Part shown: piece by piece, positions 20,700 through 32,942 of the stretch
How the letters are laid out: the number at the start of each line of letters is the position of its first letter
Numbering within the stretch: position 1 is the stretch's first letter
From: Boswellia sacra
Lineage: Eukaryota > Streptophyta > Magnoliopsida > Sapindales > Burseraceae
NCBI GenBank assembly: GCA_013180625.2
Contig: SNVD02010063.1
Location: 124,001 to 188,000, forward strand
Length of the DNA stretch: 64,000 nt
Direction of reading: 5' to 3'
Program-made: the position numbers and the translations under genes
The notes under the pieces: model-generated
What the model was told of the DNA's origin: nothing
Databases searched by the model: none
Seen by the model: only the letters and a program-made list of their open reading frames with translations

Positions 20700-21622
20700 A
20701 ATATTCTCGGGAAAGTGAAAAGGCGGAGAGATCTGATTGGTGTCTTTTATTCTTTGTTCGTTATTTTGGATCTAGAAAAGCACTTCTGACTTCTTAATTT
20801 CTTTCAAGAAAGCGTTCAGGGAGGAGATATAAAAGGCGAGTTGACTGACTGGTTCTTCGTTATTGTAATTTTTATATTTTGTATTGTATTATATATATAT
20901 ATATATATATTTGCTAGCCATCAACGTGGATAACGTGAATTTGGAAGAGAAGTAAATTGACATCTCTGAAAGAATCTTCGTCAATTTTGATTTTTTTTTT
21001 TTTTTTTTTGTGGCGAAGAAAGCTGGAGGTGTGATCTTGCGACTTTTAATTCTATGATTGTGGACAGTAACCATCATTTCTAATAAGACTAAGACCAACA
21101 AGGGGCTTTCCCTCCATTATATTAATGCTCTGACGTCATATTCCCATGGGCACACTGTTGTGGGTCCATCTATCTATTTTATTACTGGTGGCGCTGGCGT
21201 ACTACTATTTGGGCACGAAGATTTGGCGGGTCATGTGTTTGGGCTTGTTCTATCCAGAATAGCATCTGCATCTAACTGCACGCTCCCCTTTCGAGCATCG
21301 TTAACTCAGCACATTTGTGTTTATGTTACCAGCAACTAGTGAGCGCAACTGCACGTTCCATGTACAGTTCTTTTTTGAGTTCAAGAGTGCACATAATGTC
21401 CTGTAAAAGGTAGGTGTACTGAGAAATTGATTGACAACAAAGGTTCGTTATACGATATTCTATACTTGTAAGCCAAGTAGCCGTCATCCAGAACTTCGAA
21501 ATATTAAACCAGAAAAGATTGCAACAAGTAAAATCAATTCTACTCTTTTTTTTTTTTTTTCTAAAACAAATTCAACCAGGTCTAAATTTAACTAAACAGT
21601 AAACATAAACTTAATACATAGT
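20700..21622. other. DGK5 promoter side, no gene seen
   Basis: It includes an AT microsatellite (about 20890-20911) and a long T run near 20992-21010. The plus-strand frame 21058-21339 matches no family and looks accidental. Confidence 0.5.
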
Positions 21623-22950
21623 GATCAAGGGCGGATCCATCCAGTGGAGGGCAAGTCTGGACTACAGTTCGGCCCGGATTTTTTTAAAATTTATAAAAAT
21701 TCCTCTCATATTATTAATATGATACATTTTATATTATTCTTAAAAATGTTTTACTATTAAAAAAAATATGAAATTTTACTCATATCAATATATAAAATTT
21801 TGTTTGATGTTTAAATAATTAAATACTAATATATATAATGTTATATCTGTACAAAATATACTGTATAAAGAGTTGAAAGTATAACCACCATCTTCTTTTT
21901 CTATTTCTTATATCTCTCGTAGTTCCTCTTTTTCATTTTTATTTCACTTAATTCTCTCTTAACCCACCTTCTTCTATCTCATTTATCCTATTTCCACTTC
22001 CCAATAAATTATATAATCATTTTATGTTATATTAATTACTTGTTGAATGAAGTTAATCATCAATCAATTTAATTTCATTCTGTTACACTTAAATTACAAC
22101 ATCTACCAAATTATTTACTCATCGTCAAACTTCAATGGGCTCATCAACCTAGCCAACTAATTAAATTTTCTTTTCATTTTTTATCTCTCAAATCTCTATC
22201 TTTAACTATAATTATCTTTTAGCAATCAAACTAAAAAAATTTAGGAATTCAAAGGTTATCCCTTAACACTTGAGTTTCAAAGTAATTAGTTTATTTTTAC
22301 GTAATTAGTTTGAGATTAATTTATGAATTTTAAGATTAATTTAGTTTTAATAATGTTATTTAATTTATTTCGATAAATTAATTTTAATGTTGTATGTTGT
22401 ATAACATATTAGAGAATAATTATTTTTCACATATTCAATCTAAAGTATATTTTTGTTGTAAAATTGATTTATGGGTTTTAGAATTAGTATTGATTAGTAG
22501 TATATTATATGAGAAATATAATATCATAAGTTTAATTAGATGATCAACAAAAATATATTTTAGTAGATATTATGATATAGCCTATAAAATATATTATAGT
22601 ATTAAACTGTTTCTAGAGTATGTATGAGCCGCTTCACGATAAAATAACGTAGTGATGTGGGACTATATCATTTATATATGTCTTATATTAAATCATAATA
22701 AGGTGATGAGATTAAGATTAATTAAATCAAATAAATTTACAAATAAATTATTAAATATATATCATAATTCAGTACTAATCCCATTAATTCTTAAAGGTAA
22801 GATTTCTTACGATTTCTTTTATCTAAAAGTAAATTTCATTTTTTTATTAATAAAATTTTCCCATTCTACCAAGGTTTTTTTTAATAAATTCAGTCAAGAT
22901 TAATATATATATATATATATCTGGATCCGTCCACGATAGTAATACATAGT
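21612..22950. mobile_element. 1.3-kb non-autonomous transposon-like element with 11-bp flanking duplication
   Basis: TAATACATAGT occurs at 21612-21622 and 22940-22950, bracketing 21623-22939. The ends are partly inverted: GGGCGGATCCATCCAG on the left, and CTGGATCCGTCC (reverse complement GGACGGATCCAG) on the right. The interior is very AT-rich with no long ORF. The paired ends and flanking repeat argue for a mobile element. The superfamily is unclear: the duplication is longer than hAT (8) or MULE (9-10) usually make, unless some bases match by chance. Confidence 0.6.
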
Positions 22951-24137
22951 CAGGAGCTGAGGCAGACTCAAGAAAACCCAAACCCAGAAAGATAAACATC
23001 GATCATTCTAGAGCTTGTTGCGTTATTTGTCAACTAGCAAGTGTTCGCAATTGATTGGAGGCATTTAGATAAGTTGTACGAAAACAAAAAGCTCAGTTGC
23101 CTGGCAAAGCACTGTATCATAAATGAGCAAGAAATGACCAAAGAAATTACCTGTTTTGACCGAAAGCACCACACTCTAGCTGCTTTTCGCCATCGCCGAA
23201 GCTGTTTTGTCGGAGAACAACCGAGCTTCAGTAAAGGAGTTTCCATCTTTAGTGAATTTGATAGTGTCACAGAATTTCTCGCTTTTAGGCGGAGAGGTCC
23301 TTTATCCACGCCCCCCACTCCTCCTTGCTACATTGTTATATATACATCATGACGTCCTCGGCAGAAGAGTTTACGCTTAATAGGAAGTGTCAAGGCTTTA
23401 AACATAGAACATGTAATGTAACAGTTATTTCATGTGAGTTTTCTAAGTGATTATGGAACCACTTGCATGCTCTACTATTAAGTAGAATGCTAAGCCTACA
23501 AACAGAAATATTTCAAGGCCGATTTTAGGTTTAATTTTTTTTTGCTTCTAATAGATACATCATCTCATTTTACGTTAGAATAATGTTGGATCTATAACTT
23601 ATATATAATTAAATTTTTATATCACTTAATTTATTAAAATATCATTAATTGAGTGATTATTATGTAATGAAATTTAATATTTTTTATTTTTTTTTTATTT
23701 TTTATTTTTAAGTGACATTTGGTTAATTCAAAGTATATAAGAGTTGATTATAGATGAGTTATCGGAGTAGTTAAACTCTTTATGCTATAATCTATCTTAA
23801 CAATAATTCAAAAAAAGTGAATAACTTAAGAATAAATATAAATTTCTTCGCTTCATTTGCTAAAGCACGACCCTATTTATAGTAAAAAAGTCATTGATCC
23901 TTTGATGAAAAATAAATGCCTCTTGACAAATTTTTTATTCGAAACTTTAGAACTTAGGAAATTAGAAAAAAAAAATTAACTTCTTAATTCACAATACTAA
24001 ATGATCATGAAACCAAATAAGTTGGTACCACACAGTTAAAAAATAAATATACTAGCTAGTGTAATTATTGGGTAGTAGCACGATGTTCACTGGTACATAG
24101 CTTTATTAAATGGCTGGAATTAAAATGAATGTGAGTG
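22951..24137. other. Intergenic, partly duplicated at 29.2-30.1 kb
   Basis: Two overlapping opposite frames at 23034-23352 are open for about 95-103 codons but show no family resemblance. From about 23400 onward the sequence is the 3' flank of the BAHD gene and recurs near 29190-30060. Confidence 0.45.
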
Positions 24138-24620
24138 TTTCAATTTATTATCTGTAATCGAGTTGCAGTGATAGGAGAAAATCTGAGTTAGGTTTCAATT
24201 TATTATCTGTAATCGAGTTGCAGTGATAGGAGAAAATCTGAGTTAGGATACCTAGTTCTCAATTTATAGTCGGGGATATGAATTAATTATCCAGATGAAG
24301 GATTGCAACATTAGTATTTCAGCTCAGTTTAGCTCATCGAAATTCAAATAAAAATTACAAGCAAATCTGTTAATACGATTACTTGTGAAAAAGGTAGTCC
24401 AGCCGATGTATAACTAGGGTTTGACAGGAAGCCCATTTTTCTTGGGAGCCCATTAGCCCACTTTTTGTTGGCTGAAAAATTGAATTAATTAATGGAGAAA
24501 ACAAAGACAACATCATCTGAAGCTGATATATATCCTACTCTTATTTTATTTTACTTGAATTTTCTCAAGCTTATGAAAGCATGATTCCTTTATGTTTGGC
24601 TGCTTACATAAAATATATCA
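23400..24620. repeat. BAHD 3'-flank duplication, copy 1
   Basis: Marker stretches CTAAGCCTACAAACAGAAAT, ATTCACAATACTAAATGATC, GAGTTGCAGTGATAGGAGAA and AGCCCATTAGCCCACTTT appear in the same order and spacing at about 29190-30060. The two regions are therefore duplicated copies. Confidence 0.85.
24138..24247. repeat. Exact 55-bp tandem duplication
   Basis: The unit starting TTTCAATTTATTATCTGTAA and ending CTGAGTTAGG occurs twice without a visible mismatch (24138-24192, 24193-24247). The duplicate region near 29637 has a single unit, so this duplication arose after the larger one. Confidence 0.95.
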
Positions 24621-24824
24621 TAAAATATTTTTTAATCTAATATTTAAACATTAACATATTTTATCGAACTTGACAAAATCTTTCTTGACATTAGCAGAAT
24701 CGATCGACATTTTAGCGACATCCTATCGGACTTGAAGCACAGAAGACAGATATGACCGAGTTTGTAATTGAAATATGAATATGAGATTCCAAGACAAGTA
24801 ATACAAAATTAATCTAATGGATAT

Positions 24825-26207
24825 TCAACCTTGCACGAAGAATTCAGCATAGAAATCCAATTTGGCTCGGTCAAGTACGAAGCCAATCTCAACCCCACCT
24901 ACCTCGTCTCTACACTCATTGAGAGAGAAGGCGCCGTAAGGGCCAATGTGAGCCATCTCGGTCTTTTTGGGTCTGCCCCATCCGAAATCAGTCTCATAGG
25001 CACGTAATCTTGGCGAGCCAGCAACCGTTATAATATGCCCTGCTTTGGCGATTTCAGTCAATTTTGACATCCAATTCTCTGCCCCAATTAGCGGTCCTTT
25101 CTCCAACATTCCGTGAATCGTTTTTGCAATAGCTTTGGCAGCAATAACAAACCCATTTTTTCCCATTAGATCACCTCGTTTAACTGATACGAAAAACCAT
25201 GCCAAACAATTACCAAAATATGTTGCTGGTACTGGAAACTCAAACCGCTCTCTGCAGTCAGCTACAGAAACAAAGTGGTAAAGAGTATCATCGTCCACGT
25301 CGCGGCTAGTTTCGGTCTCTTGTAGTTTCATCAAATTTACCCACATGAAAGCACACGTTACCATATATGTTGATATGCGTCGGGATCCTAGGTCGTCGTC
25401 GTTTATGCTTTGAGCTGTGACCTGCACCAACTGTTTGAGCTTCTCTATTCGGGTACGGCTCAGTACCAACGTGACCCGAACGTTGTCTTTAGGAACAGTA
25501 GAGTCAGTTTCAGGGAAATTATCCTCCCATACCATCAAATCCTTCAGGAGAATAGACGAAAGATCATCTCTCACCTTGATCACTTCCCTGTTGCAGAAAG
25601 GGAGTGAAAGGGAAGTCAAGGCTACTTCTCCTGACCTATAAATGGACGCCCAAGATTTCATGAAATGATTGAAACTCCTTCCGTCAGCTGCCACATGGTT
25701 AAATGTGATACCAATGGAAAACCCCGAGTTTGGAAATACAGTAACCTGGACGGACATGGTAGGAACCACGCGTCTATCACCATGAGATGAGACTCTTGGC
25801 GTTGACAAGTTCGGGACAAAAGACTTGAAGGCTCTTTCATCTCGTGCGTGGTTGGCTATAAGATGGTTGAAATCTGCGCCGGATTCAGCGACTATGAAGG
25901 GAACAGAGTCGCCTTCGTTGTAAAGAATATAGGGCTTGTGCGGTGGGAAAGGGCACGTGAGTTTGGCTGCGAATGGGAAGAAGTGACGGAGAGTGAGGGA
26001 GAGGGAGTGTTTGAGTTGGGGAAGGATAGTCTGAGTGAAATGAAGAGTCGGATGAGCGAATTCATAGAAGAAGATGCGTTGAATCGGGCAGCAGAAAAGC
26101 CAAGCCACGTCCAAGAAAGTGAGAGGAACAGAGGTTGTGGATACAGAGCCTGGTGGAGGAGCAACATGGCTTTCATCAACAACCTTGGCTGTGTATGGAT
26201 GAGCCAT
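24825..26207 (-). CDS. BAHD acyltransferase (anthocyanin/phenolic glucoside malonyl- or acyltransferase-like)
   Basis: This intronless gene encodes 460 residues, a normal BAHD length. The catalytic HxxxD is HVAAD at residues 171-175, with DFGWG at 407-411. YFGNC at 330-334 is typical of the clade that acylates anthocyanin and other phenolic glucosides with malonyl-, coumaroyl- or similar CoA in the cytosol. Other family blocks are PLTFLDVAWL, LKHSLSLTLRHFFPFAAKL and HFVSVADCRERFEFPVP. The frame is open 49 codons further upstream, but that part is UTR-like. The ATG at 26205-26207 (MAHPYTAKVV) gives the normal N-terminus. Exact donor and acceptor cannot be told from sequence. Two broken relatives lie upstream at 29.0 and 30.2-30.8 kb, so this is the surviving member of a local array. 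Confidence 0.92.
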   Translation of the reverse strand: MAHPYTAKVVDESHVAPPPGSVSTTSVPLTFLDVAWLFCCPIQRIFFYEFAHPTLHFTQTILPQLKHSLSLTLRHFFPFAAKLTCPFPPHKPYILYNEGDSVPFIVAESGADFNHLIANHARDERAFKSFVPNLSTPRVSSHGDRRVVPTMSVQVTVFPNSGFSIGITFNHVAADGRSFNHFMKSWASIYRSGEVALTSLSLPFCNREVIKVRDDLSSILLKDLMVWEDNFPETDSTVPKDNVRVTLVLSRTRIEKLKQLVQVTAQSINDDDLGSRRISTYMVTCAFMWVNLMKLQETETSRDVDDDTLYHFVSVADCRERFEFPVPATYFGNCLAWFFVSVKRGDLMGKNGFVIAAKAIAKTIHGMLEKGPLIGAENWMSKLTEIAKAGHIITVAGSPRLRAYETDFGWGRPKKTEMAHIGPYGAFSLNECRDEVGGVEIGFVLDRAKLDFYAEFFVQG

Positions 26208-26576
26208 ACGGACAGAAGAGAAAGAAAGAAATAGGACCTCTCGAGTTGTGAATAAGAGATAACACAATCGGTAGCAGGAGTTTATTAAAATAAATTCAGC
26301 GTTGAACTCATGAGTTGTGATTGTCGAGAATGAACGACCATGTTTACATAACAAAAGAAAGCAGTTTTACACGTGTGTTTTTCGTTTTAAGTAATAAAAA
26401 ATGACGTAAATTCGATTAAAGATTAAAGATGGTGTAAATTCTTCTTAAAAATTATAAATTCTTTTTAAGATTGAAAAAAATCATTAATCATATAAATTTT
26501 AAGAAAATTTTTACAATCTTTAAACACAAGTTAATATTATCCATAAATTTTATATGAATAAATAAGACTTGGTAAA

Positions 26577-26800
26577 TTATTAAAAATATAGTAATACTAA
26601 ATTTATAACATTCATATAATATATATTTTATAATATGACATAGCAGTTTATATGACCAAAATTCACTAGAGAAGTAAAAAAAAAAAAAAGATGAAGGAGA
26701 TTATATTTCTACTATGATTTTGTCACTTAAATTATTACGTCATGTTATAAAATTTATGTTGTATAAATATTATAAATCTAGCATTATTGTTAAAAATAAT
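26577..26800. mobile_element. Hairpin MITE, copy 1
   Basis: The left half (AATACTAAATTTATAACATTCATATAATATA, in part) is the near reverse complement of the right half, which ends in ATAAATCTAGCATTATT. The paired arms are about 60 bp and the whole is about 220 bp and non-coding. Related hairpins occur at about 26950 and 44270. Confidence 0.65.
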
Positions 26801-26949
26801 ATTAGGCTCAAAGTGGAATTTTACCTCCATGCTTTGCCTAATTCAACTGAACCATATTTGTTTTGAAAAACAACACTGACCTGCCTTTAATTATTGTATG
26901 TGAACCAAATTTCAAATCAAAGTAACATAATATAATTATATTACTTGAT

Positions 26950-27155
26950 CAATAATGCTAAATTTATAATATCCATATACCTTAAATTCTACATCCTAAT
27001 GTAATAGTCTAAGTGATAAAAATCTATTGAAGATATAGCTTCTCTCATCTAATTTTTTCCTCCTCTAAAGAATTTTTATTATATAAACTGTAGCATCAGA
27101 TTGTAAAATTTATGCTGTATAAATATTATAAGTATAGCATTATTTTTAATCGAAA
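26950..27155. mobile_element. Hairpin MITE, copy 2
   Basis: The arms AATAATGCTAAATTTATAAT and ATTATAAGTATAGCATTATT are inverted complements with mismatches. The sequence is clearly related to the 26577-26800 copy, in the same array-like position and about 370 bp away. Confidence 0.6.
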
Positions 27156-29004
27156 TCTCTTCAGTATATCACCTACACCTAACCCTTCCGTAAATTAAAA
27201 ACCAAATTCGTATATTCTTTTTGACACATCAATAGACAAGACAAATTAGACAAGGCGTAGAAGCCTTGGAGACTTTCAGCAAACAATATAAATTTGAAGC
27301 TATCACATGGCATAATTTCTACTTTTTGACCACCGAAGAATAATTTCGGGAGGAACTTTTCAATTGTATAGTAGAAATTATGTTTTCTGAACCTGAATTT
27401 AGTCCTAGTATTTGATCTATTTATGTAACAACTTGAAATGTAATTAATGGTATTAGACCGGCCCGTTTATCAAAATTTTTTATTTACATATTCATATTTC
27501 ATGACGCATGGAGCCTGAAACACAAGTCCTTAATGATTATACTATATTTCGTGATCCCAATAATATAACTTTACAGGAAGATGTTAGATGGTTTAGAAGT
27601 TTTGGGTTGCTGAGGGTTAATTTATTTATTGATTGCGCTTTGGTTTTTAAATGTTCCTAGTCAAATGAAGTTTCCATCCTGCCAAAAGACAATTTTTATA
27701 GTCAAACAAAAATAGCATTAACAATAATATTCTACTCTTGAAAACTGGCCACATCAAAATATAGTAATTGGTAATTGACACGGCTTCTTCTGGGTTCTAT
27801 CCAGGCGGCGAGTTGCAGTGCGGCAAGGCAGGGCATGGTATTATAGGTGGCGGACTAAAGTTGTATCGATAGGCATCCGAATTTGTCTTTTGAGCTTTGT
27901 CTTCTTCGTAGAAATGAATAAAAAAATAAATAAAGATAAAAGCACCCGTTTTACCTTTAGTTTTTATAGTATTATATTATATAGATCTCATTCAAATCAT
28001 CTTATCAGGAGCAGACCTATACAAGGGTTTTTTTTTTTTTTTAATTATAAAGTTCTGAAAACATCCCTAAATTATTATATCGTAAAAACACTGATATAAT
28101 AAATTATGAAAATCATATGATTCTTCAAAACCGTTTTACCAATTTCTTCTAATATTCATTTTTATGCGTGAGCGCACAGTTCTTCGAACCGAACCAAGCA
28201 TTCAAGCCCTTGAAAAGTTGGCTTTTGATTCTGCCCATAAATAAATAAGCTCATAATATTCAAGACTTGACGATAATTATATTATTTTATGTAATAATTT
28301 TAAATTTTATTTTAGAGACATACTTTATGAGTTTTGAGATTTAATTTTATAATCTTAGCTAATCCAAATTGAACGCCTGGCTCGTGAGTTTTTCGCTTGT
28401 GCTTGGCTTCTAAAAAACCTGAATGCGTTGATAATCAAAGAGAAGATGAGACCAAATTGATTTGGCTTGCTATTTCAAAGAAAGTGACTCAGCTTGGTTT
28501 GTTTATTTATTTTTTTAAAAGATGCTTTCAATTCCAACTCCAACAATTCTAATTACCTTAACAGTACGACAAGCTGTAGGACAACTGGACAACACACTTG
28601 CAAAGTTTGTCCAACTTTGATTAATTAATCATCAAAACATATTCACTTCAACTTTTATAATTTAATATGGAATATATTAATTTGCGAAATAATTAGTGAG
28701 AATCATGTGTTTAGTTTTTTTCTTTTAAAAGATAACATGTTTTGAGACTGCATTGTTATCTCGTGATTATGCATCGAAGGTTTGAATGTTGAACAATCAA
28801 TGAAAAAAGTCAAGAAATTTTTTTTTAATGTACTATTGTTTCTTTGATTTTTATTTTGTCTGTATATATAAATGCATTTTATTCTCTATCTAGTTGTGAA
28901 ATTTAAATTTTTTATTAATAAAATCTTTTCGTATCTTCGAGATTGATTGTCTTAGTTAAATACAATCTGGTCTAAGAAAAATTTCTGGATCCGTCTATTA
29001 GAAG
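27156..29004. other. Intergenic, no gene seen
   Basis: AT-rich. It ends (about 28980-28993) with TTTCTGGATCCGTC, the same terminal motif as the element at 21623-22939. This suggests a second, truncated copy of that element adjoining the BAHD fragment. Confidence 0.4.
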
Positions 29005-29182
29005 GATAGTCTTACTGATATGAAGAGTAGGATAGGGGAATTCATAGAAAAGGAGGCGTTGAATGGGGCAGCAGAAGAACCATGCCACGTCTAAGAAAGT
29101 GAGAGAAATAGTTGTTGTGGATACACAGCCGGGGGGAGGACTGAGGAGCAGCATAGCTTTCATCGACAACCTTAACAGTGTA
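29005..29182 (-). pseudogene. BAHD acyltransferase N-terminal fragment
   Basis: The minus strand encodes SPPPGCVSTTTISLTFLDVA, WFFCCPIQR, LLFYEF and PTLHISKTIL, matching about residues 15-61 of the intact BAHD at 24825-26207. The TVKVVDE-like N-terminus is in another frame, so there is a frameshift before SPPPG. The match ends abruptly at a TE-like junction. No catalytic motif remains. Confidence 0.85.
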
Positions 29183-29189
29183 ATGTAAC

Positions 29190-30060
29190 ACGTAATGTAA
29201 CCCTTGCATGCTCTGCTATTCAATAGAATGCTAATTAGCCTACAAACAGAAATATTTCAAGGCTTCTAATAGATCACCAACTCATTTTATGCTATGATAT
29301 ATCTGTTTGAATAATAATTCAAACAAAGAGAATAACTTGAATAAATATAAAAATCTCCACTTCATTTGCTAAAGCACGATCTCATATAATAAAAAAAAGT
29401 CATCGATCCTTTAATTAAAAAAATGCCTATTGACAAATTTTTTAATTGAAACTGCAAAACTTACGGAATATTAGAACTTTAGCTTTTTAATTCACAATAC
29501 TAAATGATCATGAGATCAAATAAGTCGGTATTTCAGCACAAAAATAGATGTACTAGCTACTGTAAGGGTATTAGCACGATGTTTACTAGTACATAGCTTT
29601 CTTTTACAGGCTAGAATTAAAAAAGAATGTGAGTGTTTCAATTTATTTTCTGTAATTGAGTTGCAGTGATAGGAGAAAATCCGAGTATACCTAGTTCTCA
29701 ATTTATCGTCGGGAATATGAGTTAACTATCTATATGAAGGATTGTAACATTAGTATTTCAAGTTCCCAGCTCAGTTTTAGCTCATCAAAATTCAAATAGA
29801 AATTCCAGGCAAATCTGTTAATACAATTACTTGTCAAAAAGATAGTCCAGCCCATGTATAACTAGGCTTCGACAAGAAGCCCATTTTTCTTGAGAGCCCA
29901 TTAGCCCACTTTGAGTAGGCTGAAAAAATGAATTAATTAATAGAGAAAACAAAGAGAACATCAGCAGAACCTGATGTGCATCCTTCTTCTATTTTATTTT
30001 ACCTGAATTTGCTCTAGCTTATGAAAGCATGAGTTCTTTATGATTGGTTGCACTTGCTTA
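29190..30060. repeat. BAHD 3'-flank duplication, copy 2
   Basis: Homologous to 23400-24620 (shared markers given there), shorter through small deletions, and lacking the 55-bp tandem unit. It sits between two BAHD fragments where a complete gene would be expected. Confidence 0.85.
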
Positions 30061-30144
30061 TATAAAAATATTGCATCATCGTATTTTTTGAAGAACTTTT
30101 ATTTCTGTCATATTTATATTTATATTTTTATTTGCTTTTGCGGA

Positions 30145-30214
30145 TTTTAAAAATAAGAATACACAATCGGTAGCAGGAGCTTATTAAAATAAATCCAGCG
30201 GTTGAACTCATGAG
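30145..30214 (-). repeat. BAHD 5'-leader remnant
   Basis: CACAATCGGTAGCAGGAG and the flanking GTTGAACTCATGAG match the leader of the intact gene (about 26255-26320). Here the leader leads into no coding start of its own copy, because it abuts the truncated 3' end of another BAHD pseudogene. Confidence 0.75.
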
Positions 30215-30752
30215 CTATGAACTCACTTCCTTCTTGTGGTAAGGTAGTGAAAAGGAAGTCAAGTGATCCTCTCCTCGCAACCCATGAACAGATGCCCAAT
30301 ATTTCACGAAATGATTGAAACTCCTGCCATCAGCAGCCACATGAGTGAATGTTACACCAATGGCAATGCCCGAGCTAGGAAATACAGTGACTTGAATGGC
30401 CATAACAGGTAACAAATCTGTGTTATTTGCAGAAACACTGGCACATGTCAATTCCGGGACAAGAGATTTAAACGATCTAACATCCCGTGCATGGTTGGGC
30501 ATAAGATTGCTAAAATCGGCGTGGGAATCATCAACGATAACCAGAAGGGAGTCCCTATCGTCATAAAGAATACAGGGCTTGTGAGGTGGTGGAGGACTTT
30601 TGAGATTGGCGGCAAAGGTAAAGAAATGACGGAGAGTGAGGGAGAGAGAGTGTTTAAGAATAGTTTGGGTGAAATGGAAAGTAGGGTGAGGGAATTCATA
30701 GAAGAAAATGCGTTGAATGGGACAACTGAAAAGCCATGCTATGTCAAAGAAA
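30215..30752 (-). pseudogene. BAHD acyltransferase pseudogene, both ends missing
   Basis: The minus-strand frame holds FFDIAWLFSCPIQRIFFYEF, LKHSLSLTLRHFF, CILYDDRDS, NHARDVRSFKSLVPEL, QVTVFPSSGIAIGVTF and the catalytic HVAADGRSFNHF. It corresponds to about residues 30-209 of the intact neighbour. The first ~30 residues are replaced by unrelated sequence, with a short duplication of the EFPHPTF region (plus-strand GGGTGAGGGAATTCATAG occurs twice). After PYHKKEV it runs into the leader of another copy and stops, so YFGNC and DFGWG are gone. A 256-codon frame survives, but the product could not fold as a complete BAHD enzyme. Confidence 0.88.
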
Positions 30753-31829
30753 GTAGGGTGAGGGAATTCATAGTTTGGAATTTCCTTATATATTGCTTTT
30801 AAGATGATGGCGAATAATTGTGAGTGCATTCCATCCTTTGGAAAGTGGAGAAGAAGAGTCGGAAAGTTCTTATTTTTATTTTTTGAAAAAAACCATGTCA
30901 TTTGTATTAAAAAGTAATAAAAAATAATCCTAACTATTGGATTTATAGTTGTCATAAATTTTAAGATCTTAAAAAGGTTAGGCAAGACTTAATATTATAA
31001 GAATATCCTAATCCAAGAAGAAGAATTGGGTTTGAAATTCTCCTTGAAAATTTTTTAAAAATCTTCCAAAATTATACAATGATAAACTCAGTTTATTACT
31101 GTTATAATCATAAAAATAAACAAGAAACTCAAAGTATTTTAATTTATATAAATGAAATAGTCAGCCTGATAATGGATTATAATAATGTGTATATAGCCAT
31201 GGGATCGAAAGGACAAAAAATGCTTAATGTGTACGCTGGTGATTTCAAGTCTGCTTCCTGCAGGCACCAGATTTACCAATTAATTGTAAGTAGTTAATCC
31301 ATTAACCTTGCCATCATGGGAGTGATGAATGTTTGATTTGAAGTGAAGTTGCAAACATTGTCATAATTATGACATTAATTATCTTATGCTCAACCAAATG
31401 GACTCAAACTATATCTTATCATAATTGCTGTCAGGCAAGATTTGCTTTGAATCATTGGGCTCCTGAGTCGTGTGAGCAAATGTTTCACTCTTAAAGATGC
31501 GCTCAAGAAAATGTTAAGATCGCCCCAATTTTGCTGGTATGAATCGGCCCATTCCCATTCAAGAAAATGGACGCAAGTTCAAAAATCCTTGTCCTTGATC
31601 ACACTTTCTGTGACATAGGGCTGGTACTGACGTTGAAGCAAATTTCGGGGCTCTCATATTTATCTCGCAAAAGGTACGGGAGTCAATAAACAGGTCCTGA
31701 ACAAGGAGGACATCGACACTCTCAGTTAGTAATCACAAGCAACTCGATCGGCTTCATGAATTAATTTAACTCACGAAATTGATGACAAATTAAACTAATA
31801 CTATATACACAAGCGATTTATGCAATTAC

Positions 31830-32245
31830 CTCACACAATCTGATATTACATATATAGTTTACATGATAAACATTAATAATTTGTACATTATATATTACAT
31901 TGCATCAAATTACATCGACCCTCCTCGATCGGAACGAGGGACACTATATATACAACCGATTTATTTAATTATCTCCTCACATGATCAAATAATTACTCAT
32001 TCAATTATATATTTCATTGCATCAAATTATCAAATTACATCGACCCATTACCTCCCACGATTTGATATTATATATATAGTTTTACATGATAAACGTTAAT
32101 AATTTGTACATAAATTATACTAAAATTTACATCCATTCAATTATATATTTCATTGCCCAAATTATCAAATTACATCGACCCATTACCTCACACGATCTGA
32201 TATATATATATAGTTTTACATGATGATAAACATTAATAATTAAAA
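31830..32245. repeat. Degenerate tandem repeat in copy A
   Basis: The units carry GTTTTACATGATAAACRTTAATAAT (in part), CAATTATATATTTCATTGC and AAATTACATCGACCC, repeated about three times at 120-180 bp spacing. Copy B has essentially one unit. Confidence 0.7.
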
Positions 32246-32530
32246 ATCACATCGACAAGGAGGGCCTTATCACATCGGACATCAAGATTAATACAACTAC
32301 AACCCACCCTGAGATAGATCTTTAACCCAGAACTTCATAGTGGTCTTATCACTTAATACTTGATACATATTTGCTATTGAGCTAACTCGTTGTAGAATAT
32401 TATACACCATAAGATCTCCACTTAACCATAAAATATGGAACTCAACATAAAGTTTAACTGTACGTAAGCTAATTTACAAAATTAACTCTAAATATCATAT
32501 TATCATTTAATTTTACTGTATTGAATCTTA

Positions 32531-32561
<31 letters not shown>
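32531..32561. repeat. TTA trinucleotide microsatellite
   Basis: About nine ATT/TTA units lie here. The homologous site in copy B (about 37690-37712) has fewer. Confidence 0.9.
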
Positions 32562-32562
<1 letters not shown>

Positions 32563-32942
32563 CAGTTAATAATGTTTATATATCTTGAACCCGAGAATCA
32601 TTCGTATAATTACGTCTCCATTCCATCTCTATATAAAACGTGTAGAAAAGAGGCAACAAGTCGACTCGAATGACACCAGCATGTTTAACAACATCCTCCT
32701 TTCGTGTAATTTTTGCCATGCGTTATAGTCTCATGAGCCACACCACCACGCCGCGTGTCCACGTCACGGTTGCATTCTCCAACAACTGACAGGAGAAGCG
32801 GCGGGTACATCTTCTCCTAATATAATACTAATGGGCTCTACGCTGCAGAATTGTACTTCATACTTCTGTGGATACCATATCTTGCATACGTAAGTATATA
32901 TATATATATACACATTTAAAATAAATAATTATAATAATTAAG

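Noticed and set aside
23034..23352. Opposite-strand ORFs of 94 and 103 codons
   Set aside because: Neither translation resembles a known family, and no splice-linked exons or promoter are evident.
25848..26234. 128-codon plus-strand ORF
   Set aside because: It is the antisense shadow of the BAHD coding region (24825-26207).
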